Below, one piece after another: positions 28,166-41,508 of a stretch of 64,000 nucleotides of DNA. Both the position numbers and the translations under genes were made by a program. The notes under the pieces were generated by a model, which worked only from the letters and a program-made list of their open reading frames with translations, made no database searches and was not told where the DNA came from. Source of the DNA: Astragalus membranaceus (taxonomy: Eukaryota > Streptophyta > Magnoliopsida > Fabales > Fabaceae); NCBI GenBank assembly GCA_039519185.1, contig CM076854.1, forward strand, positions 14,853,192 to 14,917,191. Reading direction: 5' to 3'. How positions within the stretch are numbered: the stretch's first letter is position 1; each line of letters begins with the position of its first letter.

Positions 28166-31100
28166 TTCTCCCCAACTTAAAAGAATTTTGTCCTCAAAAT
28201 TTCTTCAAGCCTTTTATCCGACTAACCGAGAATCGACATTCTCAAAAAGGTCTTAAGTTGCTGAAAAACAACCTCGAACTAACGAAATGAGCGTAGGAAC
28301 TCTTCCCAAGTGGGCACATCAATCTCCAAGTATGATCCACTACTACCTTGACACGAATTCTCTGGTTACGAATCTACACGAGAAACTCATCATTCGCCTA
28401 CATAGGCTCGGCACCGCGTTCGAAAACACTTCCGAAGCTTCATTCCAATTATCCTCGTTTACTCCCCAACTTTGATTAATCTAACTCAAAGGGTTTAATA
28501 CAAGACATTCGATGGAGATACAGGTTGAAAATGAGATCCACAAATTGGTACTCCACGGTAGTGATAAGCACAAACATGATTTTCTCGAAGGGTGTAAACA
28601 CTTCCTCAACAAATCTTCTAAAATCCATAACAGTTCCTGCACACATTGAAAAATGTGATGGAAGGTCATCTGTGAAACTTCTTGGCTCGCCCCCAAGATT
28701 TCGAGACAACACTTTTCAAAAGAAGATGAAATGAGGATTTACCAGAAACGTTTATCTTAAACGTAGAAATAAACCGCGGGGACATCGAATAAATTTGAAC
28801 GTAATGAAAATCACCTCTGTTGTTCTCAAAACAACTATCAAACAGAACTCAGAGCTCTTTTTCCTCTATTGCAATTTCATCGCGAGGTTTTTACCAACGA
28901 TGCATCCGATTCCTTTCCAAATTAGTCAATAGCGTTGAGAGCTTCCCCTCAACCTAAGTAATCCTCCTAGGATTTTCCTCCTCAATCATAATCTATTTGC
29001 CTCTTAATTCGTTCCCAAAATTAACTTTAGCATGCGGTTTTCACAAAAACGATTTTTCAAAACTATTACACCGCACGCCAAGCTTCACTTCGGAAATTTC
29101 AGTCACCTACAAGTAGATCCATCAATTAATCCTTTGATGGTTATTCGCAACGTGACAACAGTCAGCAGTTACCTCATTTACATATTCGTATTCACGTTCG
29201 ACTTGTCAAACGGAATTTCGTAAGACAATCTCATTGTCAACCTTCACCAAGGAGAGGTTAATAAACTAATACCTCGCCACCAAAGTGGAAACTTATGGAT
29301 GTACTCCAATTTAGATCTAAAAGACTCTAACAATCCCATTTCTTGCGTCATCAACTCTGTCGTATGAATGGATTTCTCACTTAGCGCATCAGCTACAACA
29401 TTGGCCTCTCTTGAATGTTACATCAACACGAATTTATAATCCTCCAGAAACTCAACACACTTCTCTGCCTGTTATTCAGTTCTTTCTGATCAAACAGATA
29501 CCTTAAACTCTTGCAACCACTAAAGACTTCGAAACGAGACCCATACAGGTAATGTCTTCAAACCTTCAGTGCATACACAATAGCTGCCACTCCCAAATTA
29601 TAAATTGGATAATCCTCCTCACGGGCCTTCAACTGTCTGGATGCATAAGCTACCACTTGATGATTCTGCATGAGAACACATCTCAAACTATTCCCAGAAG
29701 CGTCGCTGTAACTTTGGAATCCCAAAAATGGATCTGGAAGAATCAGGGTTGGAGCAGAAGTCAAAATCTTCAACTCTTGAGAACATTCTTCACAATCGGC
29801 ATTCCACGTAAACGGATGACCCTCACGAGTTAACCGAGTAAGTGGAACAACTAACCGCGAGAATCCTTCGATAAACTTCCTGTAGTAACCGGCAAGACTT
29901 AGAAAACTTCTGATCTCTACGACTGATGTCGGTCACTTCCATTCCACACCGCTTCCTTCTTACTGGGATCTACAGAAACTCCCGACTTGGGAAATCACAG
30001 GTCCCAAAGACTTTGCTTCTGACACCCAAAAATCACACTTCGAAGGTTTCAAGTACAACTTATTTCCTCGGAGTAGTTTCAGAACAATGCGGAGATGTTG
30101 GACATGCTCCGCAACGGCCTTCAAGCACATCGAGATACCATCAATGAAAACGACTACAAATTGATCTAGGTAATTGAGGAAAAACTCAGTTCAGGTAATC
30201 CATGAATATCGCTGGAGCATTAGTCAAACCGAAGGACATCACTACAAACACATAATGTCCATACCTAGTACGGAAAGCTGTCTTCGGAATATCTAAGGCT
30301 CTAACTTTTATTTGATGATATCCTGACCTCAGATCAATTTTTAGAAAACACAGCAGCGCCTCAAATTGCTCAAGCAAATCGTCTATCCTTGGCAAAGGGA
30401 TATTTATTCTTGACCGTCACTTTGTTAAGTTGTTGATAATCAATAAACAATCTCCTACTTCCATATTTCTTCTTGACAAGCAACACCGGAACACCCCATA
30501 GAGAAGTGCTCGGTCGAATGAATTTCTTTAACATCGACTCTTCAAGTTGAGACTCCATTTCCTTTAATTCTCAAGAAACCTTCAATAAGAAACAATAGAT
30601 ATTGATCCCGTGCCAGGAATCAATTCTACAGTAAACTCTACTTCTCGTTCTGGAGGTTCAGAAGAAACTTCATCGTGAAAACATCCAGAAAGTCATTCAC
30701 AACTTGTACAGATGATAAATCTAATACTAGTTCCAGTGGATGCAGATAACCTACTAACATGTGCTTCCGCACCTTGGAATGAAGATTGACCGTCTAAGGT
30801 GAACTAGGTAACCGCTTTAGAATTTGTCCTAGACAATTCAACTGATTCTGAAGCGAAGCTGATAGTTGATTAACACAGTCGATTGCAACATGATTTGCGG
30901 TCATCCAATTCATACCCAACATGGTGTTCACTCTTCTCATAGGCAAACAATAAATTCTACTACGAAATTTCTGTCTCCTATGACAAGTAGACAATTCTGA
31001 CTCAAGGATTGGGTCTGGACACGTTCTTCAGCAGCAGTAAATATAGTTATTGGCTCAGACAGCGGAGACAATGCTAGTCCCAACCGATCCGCACATGATT

Positions 31101-31907
31101 GTGCTATTATACAATGGGTTGCACCCGAATCGTGTAATATACTAACGGAGTTACTAAAAACTGATCTCATACTCCTCAGTAGATTGTCTGCAGTCGTAAC
31201 TGTCTAAACATCCAGAATGTTGACTCGTCCTTGCCTTAGAGCTGCTTGTAACTTCTTGAAACTCTTCCTTACAGGGCACTATTTACCATAGTGACCCTCT
31301 ACATTTCTATAATAGCACCGATTAGATCTTCGCTTGCAATCACCGCTGTGAGGCTTTCCCCAGTTAGAACATCTTCTGACCTTTGAAGAATCAAAGAATT
31401 GCATCTGCTTTTCCTTTGATGAAATTATCTTAGGACTTTGCATTCGGAGTTGATAATTCAACTACCTTCTCCTTTCCCATACTTCCTATGAGGTCATCCT
31501 CGGCGACACGGGCTGACTGCACTAAGGCAACAAAATTGGTAACAGTATAAGAACTGAGACCATAAGTCATAAAAGCACTAAGGCCCTTCTTATACATCTG
31601 CATTCTCCATTCGTCATTCGAAACATACCTTACCATTCGGTAAAACTGAGACAACTTCTCGAACTTAGCGGTGTATTCTTCCACCGTCATGTCACCTTTC
31701 CTGAGGATGCACCGGTTGGAGACTCCGGTCTTGGTCGAGGATTGCATCTTGATCATCCAGTCATAATTCCGCTTATGATGCACTAAGTATTAAGTTGATC
31801 AGGCTCAATGTCTCTTAGCATCACAAGTGTAATTACAAAAAGGACTAACAAGGAATCGACTCAACCCTAAACAAAGTCCGTCTAGGTCGAACTGCTCTGA
31901 TACCAAC
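28166..31907 (-). pseudogene. Tekay-like internal region copy 1: broken gag-pol
   Basis: Read on the minus strand. Gag (31783-31430) has a retrotransposon-gag core (GDMTVEEYTAKFEKLSQFYR). A degraded double zinc knuckle lies at about 31310-31370. The protease is at 31170-30937 (HDSGATHCI). RT pieces lie at 30558-30370 (PSTSLWGVPVLLVKKK) and 30395-30186 (LRSGYHQIKV; MSFGLTNAPA). RNase H is at 29773-29558 (SDASGNSLRCVL), with an ANVVADALSEKS-like end at about 29390-29405. Many frameshifts and stops separate them. From about 29330 to the PPT (28166-28195) no integrase is recognisable. The PBS is at 31892-31905. It cannot encode its own mobility. Confidence 0.88.
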
Positions 31908-34338
31908 TGTAACACCCCGGTATTTCTATCTACTAAAAATACCCAAGTGCACCATAGTAACACATCAGAGATATATTTCCTGCTTAGACACTGAATATCA
32001 CTATAAATTTTTCGCTGAATATAACCCAAACAGTCTTATTTACAACAAGACAATATGGTTCTCAGACCATATACCATCAGCAATTATAGTATTCAGTATC
32101 ATACAAGAAAGCGGAAGAAAGATATACCTTAAATACATAATGTCTTAGTATACAGACAACAGAAGGGAAATAAGCTTAAACATAAAGCTAGGCTATCAGC
32201 AACCAGTCCGAGCTCAACCTACTCGTGCCTCTTGGATTTCCGCTGTCCCTGTGTCTCTGTAAATCAACAACAATTAAACAGTGAGATACAATCTCAGTGA
32301 GTTCTACCGAGACCCCTACTAACTCTCTCGGTCCAATTATGAAATCGTTTTAATTCAATACGGCATCGGCTGCGCGAACGCTACCCCCGATGGACCGCAT
32401 AAAACATTTTAACAGATTACCGCTGACGCGAACGAAGAACCCGGTAACCTATTAGTTTAGTACGATACCGCTGACGCGAACGAAGAACCCGGTAAACGTA
32501 CTACAAACAACATAACACCGCTGACGCGAACGCTGCAAGGCGGTGAACCCCCTACCAATAGTACCTTCTCCTATTGGCATGGAGCCTAGGTAAAAGGATC
32601 ATGACTGCCTCCCCCTAGTATGTTAAATAATGGGTCGTCACCCAACTCGATATACTTTATACGTATATCTACAGTACTATGAACCCACGGTCCATCAAAT
32701 CAGACAATCAATGAAACACTTTAATCCACATTTTATAAAATCCAAGTTCACACTCGCACTCTAGTTGACCGCTTTTCGACACAATTTTCCATATCAAAAA
32801 CAATTCATTTTGCCTTAAAAATAGAATATTCAGTTAGGCCTCTGAATAAGCTTTCCAACGCATCTTAGAACACCTCAATCGGGTTCCCGGATCAAAAGTT
32901 ATCGCGAAACGAAAAACAGTGTTTGGTTGCTGAAATTCTGCCAACTGGCGCGCGAGTGGCGCGTGGCGCGCAAACGGCGCGCGAGCTGACAGTAAGGTTC
33001 TGTCCAGTGGCGCGCGAGTGGCGCGTGGACTGGCAGTAAGGGGGTCTGTCAAGGGCAGATTTTGGCGGTTTCGCGCGAAAATCGCGATTCCGCTTAATTC
33101 CGATTCTCGTTCCGATTGAAAACAGTTTTCACACACATATATTCAGACCCAATCAACATCAAACAATCAATCAATCCAATCAAAAACTCAATCAAAACGA
33201 ATCGTATTAAAACGCGACATATTTTCAAATAACGGTTTTAAATCAAAATCTCTCGAATCAAATCACCAAAAATTCCATTTTTAACGCGACGCAACCCGAT
33301 ACTCGCCCCAATCGATTCCTAACCCGAATCAGACAGTATCACATAATATTCCAGTCCAGCGAAAGCGATAAAACAGTTTATCAATTAATTCGAAAGACAA
33401 AAATCCTAAACGTGAGTAGAACTCACCCTTGAAGCGTGTGCCGACACCGAGACTTCAAAATCACCGAGACTTCGCCAAATCACCGAGACTTCGCCAAATC
33501 ACCGAGACTTCGCCAAATCACCGAGACTTCGCCAAATCACCGAGTAGCCACACGAACGCTCCCCGCTCCGGCGACCCCCAATCCGCTTCCAAAGCTTCCC
33601 ACTCGATCACGAAACCGCTTTTGACCGGAATGCCGAATTCCTCGAAATCCTCCATGGACACTATTCATCATCTTCTTCAATCTCAAACCACTATTCACCA
33701 AAAACCCCAATTTGATTTTCAATCCCCAAATCACCCAACTCGCTTCCAATCAACGATCCATCATCCTTGGGTTCGCGCCAAACTCCATCCCAAGCCATCC
33801 TTGAGCTTGAACCATCAACAAACCTCCATTTCCTTAAAAATTCGAAAATGGCAAAGTGAGAGAGAGAGAGTTGATGATGTTGATGTTGGTACCAAATCGA
33901 AGAGGGAGTAACGCTGAGCGTTTTTCGTGTTGGAAGGAAGTCGTTTTGATGAGCGCAAATCCTCCCTTTTTCCCTTCTTCTTCCTTACCCTTTCTTCTTT
34001 CTTCTCTTTTCTTCTTTCTCTTTTCCTCTCTGTTTCTCTTCTCAGCTTCCTTTCCTTTCTTTCAATTCTTTTCTTTTCCTTTTTCTTTAACACACACACA
34101 CATACACGTATATACATATATTTATTTAATAAATATACGGCAACGTGGTCAAATTACCATATTGATCGAAATCTCTTATTTCGATTCCGAAACTTCTTTG
34201 ATCCGTATTATCCGGTTAACGATCCGATGACAACCAATAATTAATTTTAGCACTCAATAAATTTACCAGTCAAGTACTAAAATAATTCAATTGGGTTAAC
34301 ATCTAAATAATTCTATCAATTATTTTGCGGATGTTACA
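31908..34338 (-). repeat. Tekay-like LTR copy 2 (shared middle LTR)
   Basis: 2,431 bp. It serves as 5' LTR for internal copy 1 and 3' LTR for internal copy 2 (minus-strand sense). It repeats the hairpin array at 32361-32545. Confidence 0.93.
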
Positions 34339-37300
34339 TTCTCCCCAACTTAAAAGAATTTTGTCCTCAAAATTTCTTCAAGCCTTTTATCCGACTAACC
34401 GAGAATCGACATTCTCAAAAAGGTCTTAAGTTGCTGAAAAACAACCTCGAACTAACGAAATGAGCGTAGGAACTCTTCCCAAGTGGGCACATCAATCTCC
34501 AAGTATGATCCACTACTACCTTGACACGAATTCTCTGGTTACGAATCTACACGAGAAACTCATCATTCGCCTACATAGGCTCGGCACCGCGTTCGAAAAC
34601 ACTTCCGAAGCTTCATTCCAATTATCCTCGTTTACTCCCCAACTTTGATTAATCTAACTCAAAGGGTTTAATACAAGACATTCGATGGAGATACAGGTTG
34701 AAAATGAGATCCACAAATTGGTACTCCACGGTAGTGATAAGCACAAACATGATTTTCTCGAAGGGTGTAAACACTTCCTCAACAAATCTTCTAAAATCCA
34801 TAACAGTTCCTGCACACATTGAAAAATGTGATGGAAGGTCATCTGTGAAACTTCTTGGCTCGCCCCCAAGATTTCGAGACAACACTTTTCAAAAGAAGAT
34901 GAAATGAGGATTTACCAGAAACGTTTATCTTAAACGTAGAAATAAACCGCGGGGACATCGAATAAATTTGAACGTAATGAAAATCACCTCTGTTGTTCTC
35001 AAAACAACTATCAAACAGAACTCAGAGCTCTTTTTCCTCTATTGCAATTTCATCGCGAGGTTTTTACCAACGATGCATCCGATTCCTTTCCAAATTAGTC
35101 AATAGCGTTGAGAGCTTCCCCTCAACCTAAGTAATCCTCCTAGGATTTTCCTCCTCAATCATAATCTATTTGCCTCTTAATTCGTTCCCAAAATTAACTT
35201 TAGCATGCGGTTTTCACAAAAACGATTTTTCAAAACTATTACACCGCACGCCAAGCTTCACTTCGGAAATTTCAGTCACCTACAAGTAGATCCATCAATT
35301 AATCCTTTGATGGTTATTCGCAACGTGACAACAGTCAGCAGTTACCTCATTTACATATTCGTATTCACGTTCGACTTGTCAAACGGAATTTCGTAAGACA
35401 ATCTCATTGTCAACCTTCACCAAGGAGAGGTTAATAAACTAATACCTCGCCACCAAAGTGGAAACTTATGGATGTACTCCAATTTAGATCTAAAAGACTC
35501 TAACAATCCCATTTCTTGCGTCATCAACTCTGTCGTATGAATGGATTTCTCACTTAGCGCATCAGCTACAACATTGGCCTCTCTTGAATGTTACATCAAC
35601 ACGAATTTATAATCCTCCAGAAACTCAACACACTTCTCTGCCTGTTATTCAGTTCTTTCTGATCAAACAGATACCTTAAACTCTTGCAACCACTAAAGAC
35701 TTCGAAACGAGACCCATACAGGTAATGTCTTCAAACCTTCAGTGCATACACAATAGCTGCCACTCCCAAATTATAAATTGGATAATCCTCCTCACGGGCC
35801 TTCAACTGTCTGGATGCATAAGCTACCACTTGATGATTCTGCATGAGAACACATCTCAAACTATTCCCAGAAGCGTCGCTGTAACTTTGGAATCCCAAAA
35901 ATGGATCTGGAAGAATCAGGGTTGGAGCAGAAGTCAAAATCTTCAACTCTTGAGAACATTCTTCACAATCGGCATTCCACGTAAACGGATGACCCTCACG
36001 AGTTAACCGAGTAAGTGGAACAACTAACCGCGAGAATCCTTCGATAAACTTCCTGTAGTAACCGGCAAGACTTAGAAAACTTCTGATCTCTGCGACTGAT
36101 GTCGGTCACTTCCATTCCACACCGCTTCCTTCTTACTGGGATCTACAGAAACTCCCGACTTGGGAAATCACAGGTCCCAAAGACTTTGCTTCTGACACCC
36201 AAAAATCACACTTCGAAGGTTTCAAGTACAACTTATTTCCTCGGAGTACTTTCAGAACAATGCGGAGATGTTGGACATGCTCCGCAACGGCCTTCAAGCA
36301 CATCGAGATACCATCAATGAAAACGACTACAAATTGATCTAGGTAATTGAGGAAAAACTCAGTTCAGGTAATCCATGAATATCGCTGGAGCATTAGTCAA
36401 ACCGAAGGACATCACTACAAACACATAATGTCCATACCTAGTACGGAAAGCTGTCTTCGGAATATCTAAGGCTCTAACTTTTATTTGATGATATCCTGAC
36501 CTCAGATCAATTTTTAGAAAACACAGCAGCGCCTCAAATTGCTCAAGCAAATCGTCTATCCTTGGCAAAGGGATATTTATTCTTGACCGTCACTTTGTTA
36601 AGTTGTTGATAATCAATAAACAATCTCCTACTTCCATATTTCTTCTTGACAAGCAACACCGGAACACCCCATAGAGAAGTGCTCGGTCGAATGAATTTCT
36701 TTAACATCGACTCTTCAAGTTGAGACTCCATTTCCTTTAATTCTCAAGAAACCTTCAATAAGAAACAATAGATATTGATCTCGTGCCAGGAATCAATTCT
36801 ACAGTAAACTCTACTTCTCGTTCTGGAGGTTCAGAAGAAACTTCATCGTGAAAACATCCAGAAAGTCATTCACAACTTGTACAGATGATAAATCTAATAC
36901 TAGTTCCAGTGGATGCAGATAACCTACTAACATGTGCTTCCGCACCTTGGAATGAAGATTGACCGTCTAAGGTGAACTAGGTAACCGCTTCAGAATTTGT
37001 CCTAGACAATTCAACTGATTCTGAAGCGAAGCTGATAGTTGATTAACACAGTCGATTGCAACATGATTTGCGGTCATCCAATTCATACCCAACATGGTGT
37101 TCACTCTTCTCATAGGCAAACAATAAATTCTACTACGAAATTTCTGTCTCCTATGACAAGTAGACAATTCTGACTCAAGGATTGGGTCTGGACACGTTCT
37201 TCAGCAGCAGTAAATATAGTTATTGGCTCAGACAGCGGAGACAATGCTAGTCCCAACCGATCCGCACATGATTGTGCTATTATACAATGGGTTGCACCCG

Positions 37301-38080
37301 AATCGTGTAATATACTAACGGAGTTACTAAAAACTGATCTCATACTCCTCAGTAGATTGTCTGCAGTCGTAACTGTCTAAACATCCAGAATGTTGACTCG
37401 TCCTTGCCTTAGAGCTGCTTGTAACTTCTTGAAACTCTTCCTTACAGGGCACTATTTACCATAGTGACCCTCTACATTTCTATAATAGCACCGATTAGAT
37501 CTTCGCTTGCAATCACCGCTGTGAGGCTTTCCCCAGTTAGAACATCTTCTGACCTTTGAAGAATCAAAGAATTGCATCTGCTTTTCCTTTGATGAAATTA
37601 TCTTAGGACTTTGCATTCGGAGTTGATAATTCAACTACCTTCTCCTTTCCCATACTTCCTATGAGGTCATCCTCGGCGACACGGGCTGACTGCACTAAGG
37701 CAACAAAATTGGTAACAGTATAAGAACTGAGACCATAAGTCATAAAAGCACTAAGGCCCTTCTTATACATCTGCATTCTCCATTCGTCATTCGAAACATA
37801 CCTTACCATTCGGTAAAACTGAGACAACTTCTCGAACTTAGCGGTGTATTCTTCCACCGTCATGTCACCTTTCCTGAGGATGCACCGGTTGGAGACTCCG
37901 GTCTTGGTCGAGGATTGCATCTTGATCATCCAGTCATAATTCCGCTTATGATGCACTAAGTATTAAGTTGATCAGGCTCAATGTCTCTTAGCATCACAAG
38001 TGTAATTACAAAAAGGACTAACAAGGAATCGACTCAACCCTAAACAAAGTCCGACTAGGTCGAACTGCTCTGATACCAAC
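34339..38080 (-). pseudogene. Tekay-like internal region copy 2: the same broken gag-pol
   Basis: 3,742 bp, carrying the same frame breaks as copy 1 (gag 37956-37603, protease 37343-37110, RT 36731-36543 and 36568-36359, RNase H 35946-35731). I noticed five single-base differences from copy 1 (copy-2 positions near 36092, 36247, 36781, 36991 and 38054). The coding damage therefore predates the duplication. PBS at 38065-38078. Confidence 0.88.
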
Positions 38081-40511
38081 TGTAACACCCCGGTATTTCT
38101 ATCTACTAAAAATACCCAAGTGCACCATAGTAACACATCAGAGATATATTTCCTGCTTAGACACTGAATATCACTATAAATTTTTCGCTGAATATAACCC
38201 AAACAGTCTTATTTACAACAAGACAATATGGTTCTCAGACCATATACCATCAGCAATTATAGTATTCAGTATCATACAAGAAAGCGGAAGAAAGATATAC
38301 CTTAAATACATAATGTCTTAGTATACAGACAACAGAAGGGAAATAAGCTTAAACATAAAGCTAGGCTATCAGCAACCAGTCCGAGCTCAACCTACTCGTG
38401 CCTCTTGGATTTCCGCTGTCCCTGTGTCTCTGTAAATCAACAACAATTAAACAGTGAGATACAATCTCAGTGAGTTCTACCGAGACCCCTACTAACTCTC
38501 TCGGTCCAATTATGAAATCGTTTTAATTCAATACGGCATCGGCTGCGCGAACGCTACCCCCGATGGACCGCATAAAACATTTTAACAGATTACCGCTGAC
38601 GCGAACGAAGAACCCGGTAACCTATTAGTTTAGTACGATACCGCTGACGCGAACGAAGAACCCGGTAAACGTACTACAAACAACATAACACCGCTGACGC
38701 GAACGCTGCAAGGCGGTGAACCCCCTACCAATAGTACCTTCTCCTATTGGCATGGAGCCTAGGTAAAAGGATCATGACTGCCTCCCCCTAGTATGTTAAA
38801 TAATGGGTCGTCACCCAACTCGATATACTTTATACGTATATCTACAGTACTATGAACCCACGGTCCATCAAATCAGACAATCAATGAAACACTTTAATCC
38901 ACATTTTATAAAATCCAAGTTCACACTCGCACTCTAGTTGACCGCTTTTCGACACAATTTTCCATATCAAAAACAATTCATTTTGCCTTAAAAATAGAAT
39001 ATTCAGTTAGGCCTCTGAATAAGCTTTCCAACGCATCTTAGAACACCTCAATCGGGTTCCCGGATCAAAAGTTATCGCGAAACGAAAAACAGTGTTTGGT
39101 TGCTGAAATTCTGCCAACTGGCGCGCGAGTGGCGCGTGGCGCGCAAACGGCGCGCGAGCTGACAGTAAGGTTCTGTCCAGTGGCGCGCGAGTGGCGCGTG
39201 GACTGGCAGTAAGGGGGTCTGTCAAGGGCAGATTTTGGCGGTTTCGCGCGAAAATCGCGATTCCGCTTAATTCCGATTCTCGTTCCGATTGAAAACAGTT
39301 TTCACACACATATATTCAGACCCAATCAACATCAAACAATCAATCAATCCAATCAAAAACTCAATCAAAACGAATCGTATTAAAACGCGACATATTTTCA
39401 AATAACGGTTTTAAATCAAAATCTCTCGAATCAAATCACCAAAAATTCCATTTTTAACGCGACGCAACCCGATACTCGCCCCAATCGATTCCTAACCCGA
39501 ATCAGACAGTATCACATAATATTCCAGTCCAGCGAAAGCGATAAAACAGTTTATCAATTAATTCGAAAGACAAAAATCCTAAACGTGAGTAGAACTCACC
39601 CTTGAAGCGTGTGCCGACACCGAGACTTCAAAATCACCGAGACTTCGCCAAATCACCGAGACTTCGCCAAATCACCGAGACTTCGCCAAATCACCGAGAC
39701 TTCGCCAAATCACCGAGTAGCCACACGAACGCTCCCCGCTCCGGCGACACCCAATCCGCTTCCAAAGCTTCCCACTCGATCACGAAACCGCTTTTGACCG
39801 GAATGCCGAATTCCTCGAAATCCTCCATGGACACTATTCATCATCTTCTTCAATCTCAAACCACTATTCACCAAAAACCCCAATTTGATTTTCAATCCCC
39901 AAATCACCCAACTCGCTTCCAATCAACGATCCATCATCCTTGGGTTCGCGCCAAACTCCATCCCAAGCCATCCTTGAGCTTGAACCATCAACAAACCTCC
40001 ATTTCCTTAAAAATTCGAAAATGGCAAAGTGAGAGAGAGAGAGTTGATGATGTTGATGTTGGTACCAAATCGAAGAGGGAGTAACGCTGAGCGTTTTTCG
40101 TGTTGGAAGGAAGTCGTTTTGATGAGCGCAAATCCTCCCTTTTTCCCTTCTTCTTCCTTACCCTTTCTTCTTTCTTCTCTTTTCTTCTTTCTCTTTTCCT
40201 CTCTGTTTCTCTTCTCAGCTTCCTTTCCTTTCTTTCAATTCTTTTCTTTTCCTTTTTCTTTAACACACACACACATACACGTATATACATATATTTATTT
40301 AATAAATATACGGCAACGTGGTCAAATTACCATATTGATCGAAATCTCTTATTTCGATTCCGAAACTTCTTTGATCCGTGTTATCCGGTTAACGATCCGA
40401 TGACAACCAATAATTAATTTTAGCACTCAATAAATTTACCAGTCAAGTACTAAAATAATTCAATTGGGTTAACATCTAAATAATTCTATCAATTATTTTG
40501 CGGATGTTACA
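38081..40511 (-). repeat. Tekay-like LTR copy 3
   Basis: 2,431 bp. I noticed two differences from copies 1 and 2: A for C near 39750 and G for A near 40380. On the minus strand this is the outermost 5' LTR. Confidence 0.92.
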
Positions 40512-41508
40512 CAACCTCTTTCGAAAATCACTTTCAAAAAAGATAATAAAACGAGTTGTTATCAATAGTCCATCAGAACCTTTGTTCGTTCGACTAGCGG
40601 TACAACTCTCTTTCTTGAGTATTTAGTAGTGATTCGTCATAGCCTCTGCTAGTTTAATCATTCACTAATGCTCGTCCTATTTCAAAAACTCATCAAAAAA
40701 AAGATAAAAAAACAAAACTTTTCAAAAAGACAACCTAGAACTACGTCGCCTTTGATTCTCCACCCGGAGATACGTAGGAGCAGGGCCACGCCCCTGTCAA
40801 GCGCAAAAAATAAACAATTTCTAAATTAAAAAATACAAACACATCTCTTTCATAAAACAAAAAAATCAAAAATCTTATTTTCAAAGTAGGGGATTAAGTC
40901 GGTCGTACGACCGGATTAATCATCGTTTTAGGATAAGTGAACTGTGGTCCTTCAGAGCCTCAGCGCTCCTTCAGACCCCCAGTGGTCCTTCAGACCCCCA
41001 GTGGTCCTTCAACACAGATCACACAATCCCAAGACCCCTATATTAAAAAACACCAACACACAAACATTTTCTACCCAAGAACTACGTAGCTTTGAATTCT
41101 CCATCGCACCGGGAGATACGTAGGAGCGGGCCATGTCCCGTCAAGCACTTTTTTCTAAAAACCCTCTTTTCCCCCCTTTCTCACCAAAAATAAATGTTAT
41201 TAAAATTTCCCATTCAAACGAGAAATAAATAGGCAAATCTAGGTATTTTTCAAATCAAATGTTAAAACCACACATTTAATTAGAGGTTCCCTTTCGGTAG
41301 AAAGGACGTGCGCGGTGCTAACACCTTCCTCGCACGTAATCGACCCCCGAATCTATATCTCTAGTTTTCAAAGACCATCCGCCTTGTCCAAAAGACCTTT
41401 TTTCAATGTTTTGGTCTTAAAATTAAAATATTGGTGGCGGCTCCAAAATTTTTCCACGTTGTACATTGAGAAACCCAAGTCGGGGATTTTTCGGGGTGCA
41501 ACACCATT

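Larger units (their letters stand above)
25735..40511 (-). mobile_element. tandem Tekay/Del-like Ty3/gypsy element: LTR-int-LTR-int-LTR
   Basis: Three 2,431-bp LTRs (25735-28165, 31908-34338, 38081-40511) enclose two 3,742-bp internal regions (28166-31907, 34339-38080), an exact 6,173-bp period. The outer ends are TGTAACACCCC...GCGGATGTTACA with TSD CAACC (25730-25734, 40512-40516). Transcription is on the minus strand: PBS TGGTATCAGAGCAG (tRNA-iMet type) and PPT AAGTTGGGGAGAA border each internal region. Gag, protease, RT and RNase H remnants place it in Ty3/gypsy, most like chromoviral Tekay/Del, but no integrase or chromodomain is recognisable. It lies inside the Tat solo LTR. Confidence 0.93.
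24169..41503 (+). mobile_element. Tat/Ogre-type solo LTR, itself interrupted
   Basis: TGTCATACCCC at 24169 and GGGGTGCAACA at 41503 are the two ends of one LTR. It is flanked by TSD CCATT (24164-24168, 41504-41508), with no internal region of that family between, so it is a solo LTR left by LTR-LTR recombination. Removing the Tekay insertion (25735-40511 and one TSD) leaves about 2,553 bp. It is homologous, in the opposite orientation, to the LTR at 54454-57354. Repeated modules with GATACGTAGGAGC occur at about 25493, 40767 and 41112. It is inserted upstream of the CACTA-1 accessory gene. Confidence 0.9.

Noticed and set aside
25735..40511. Two independent insertions of the Tekay-like element side by side
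   Set aside because: There is no TSD at the inner boundaries and a single LTR is shared between the two internal regions.
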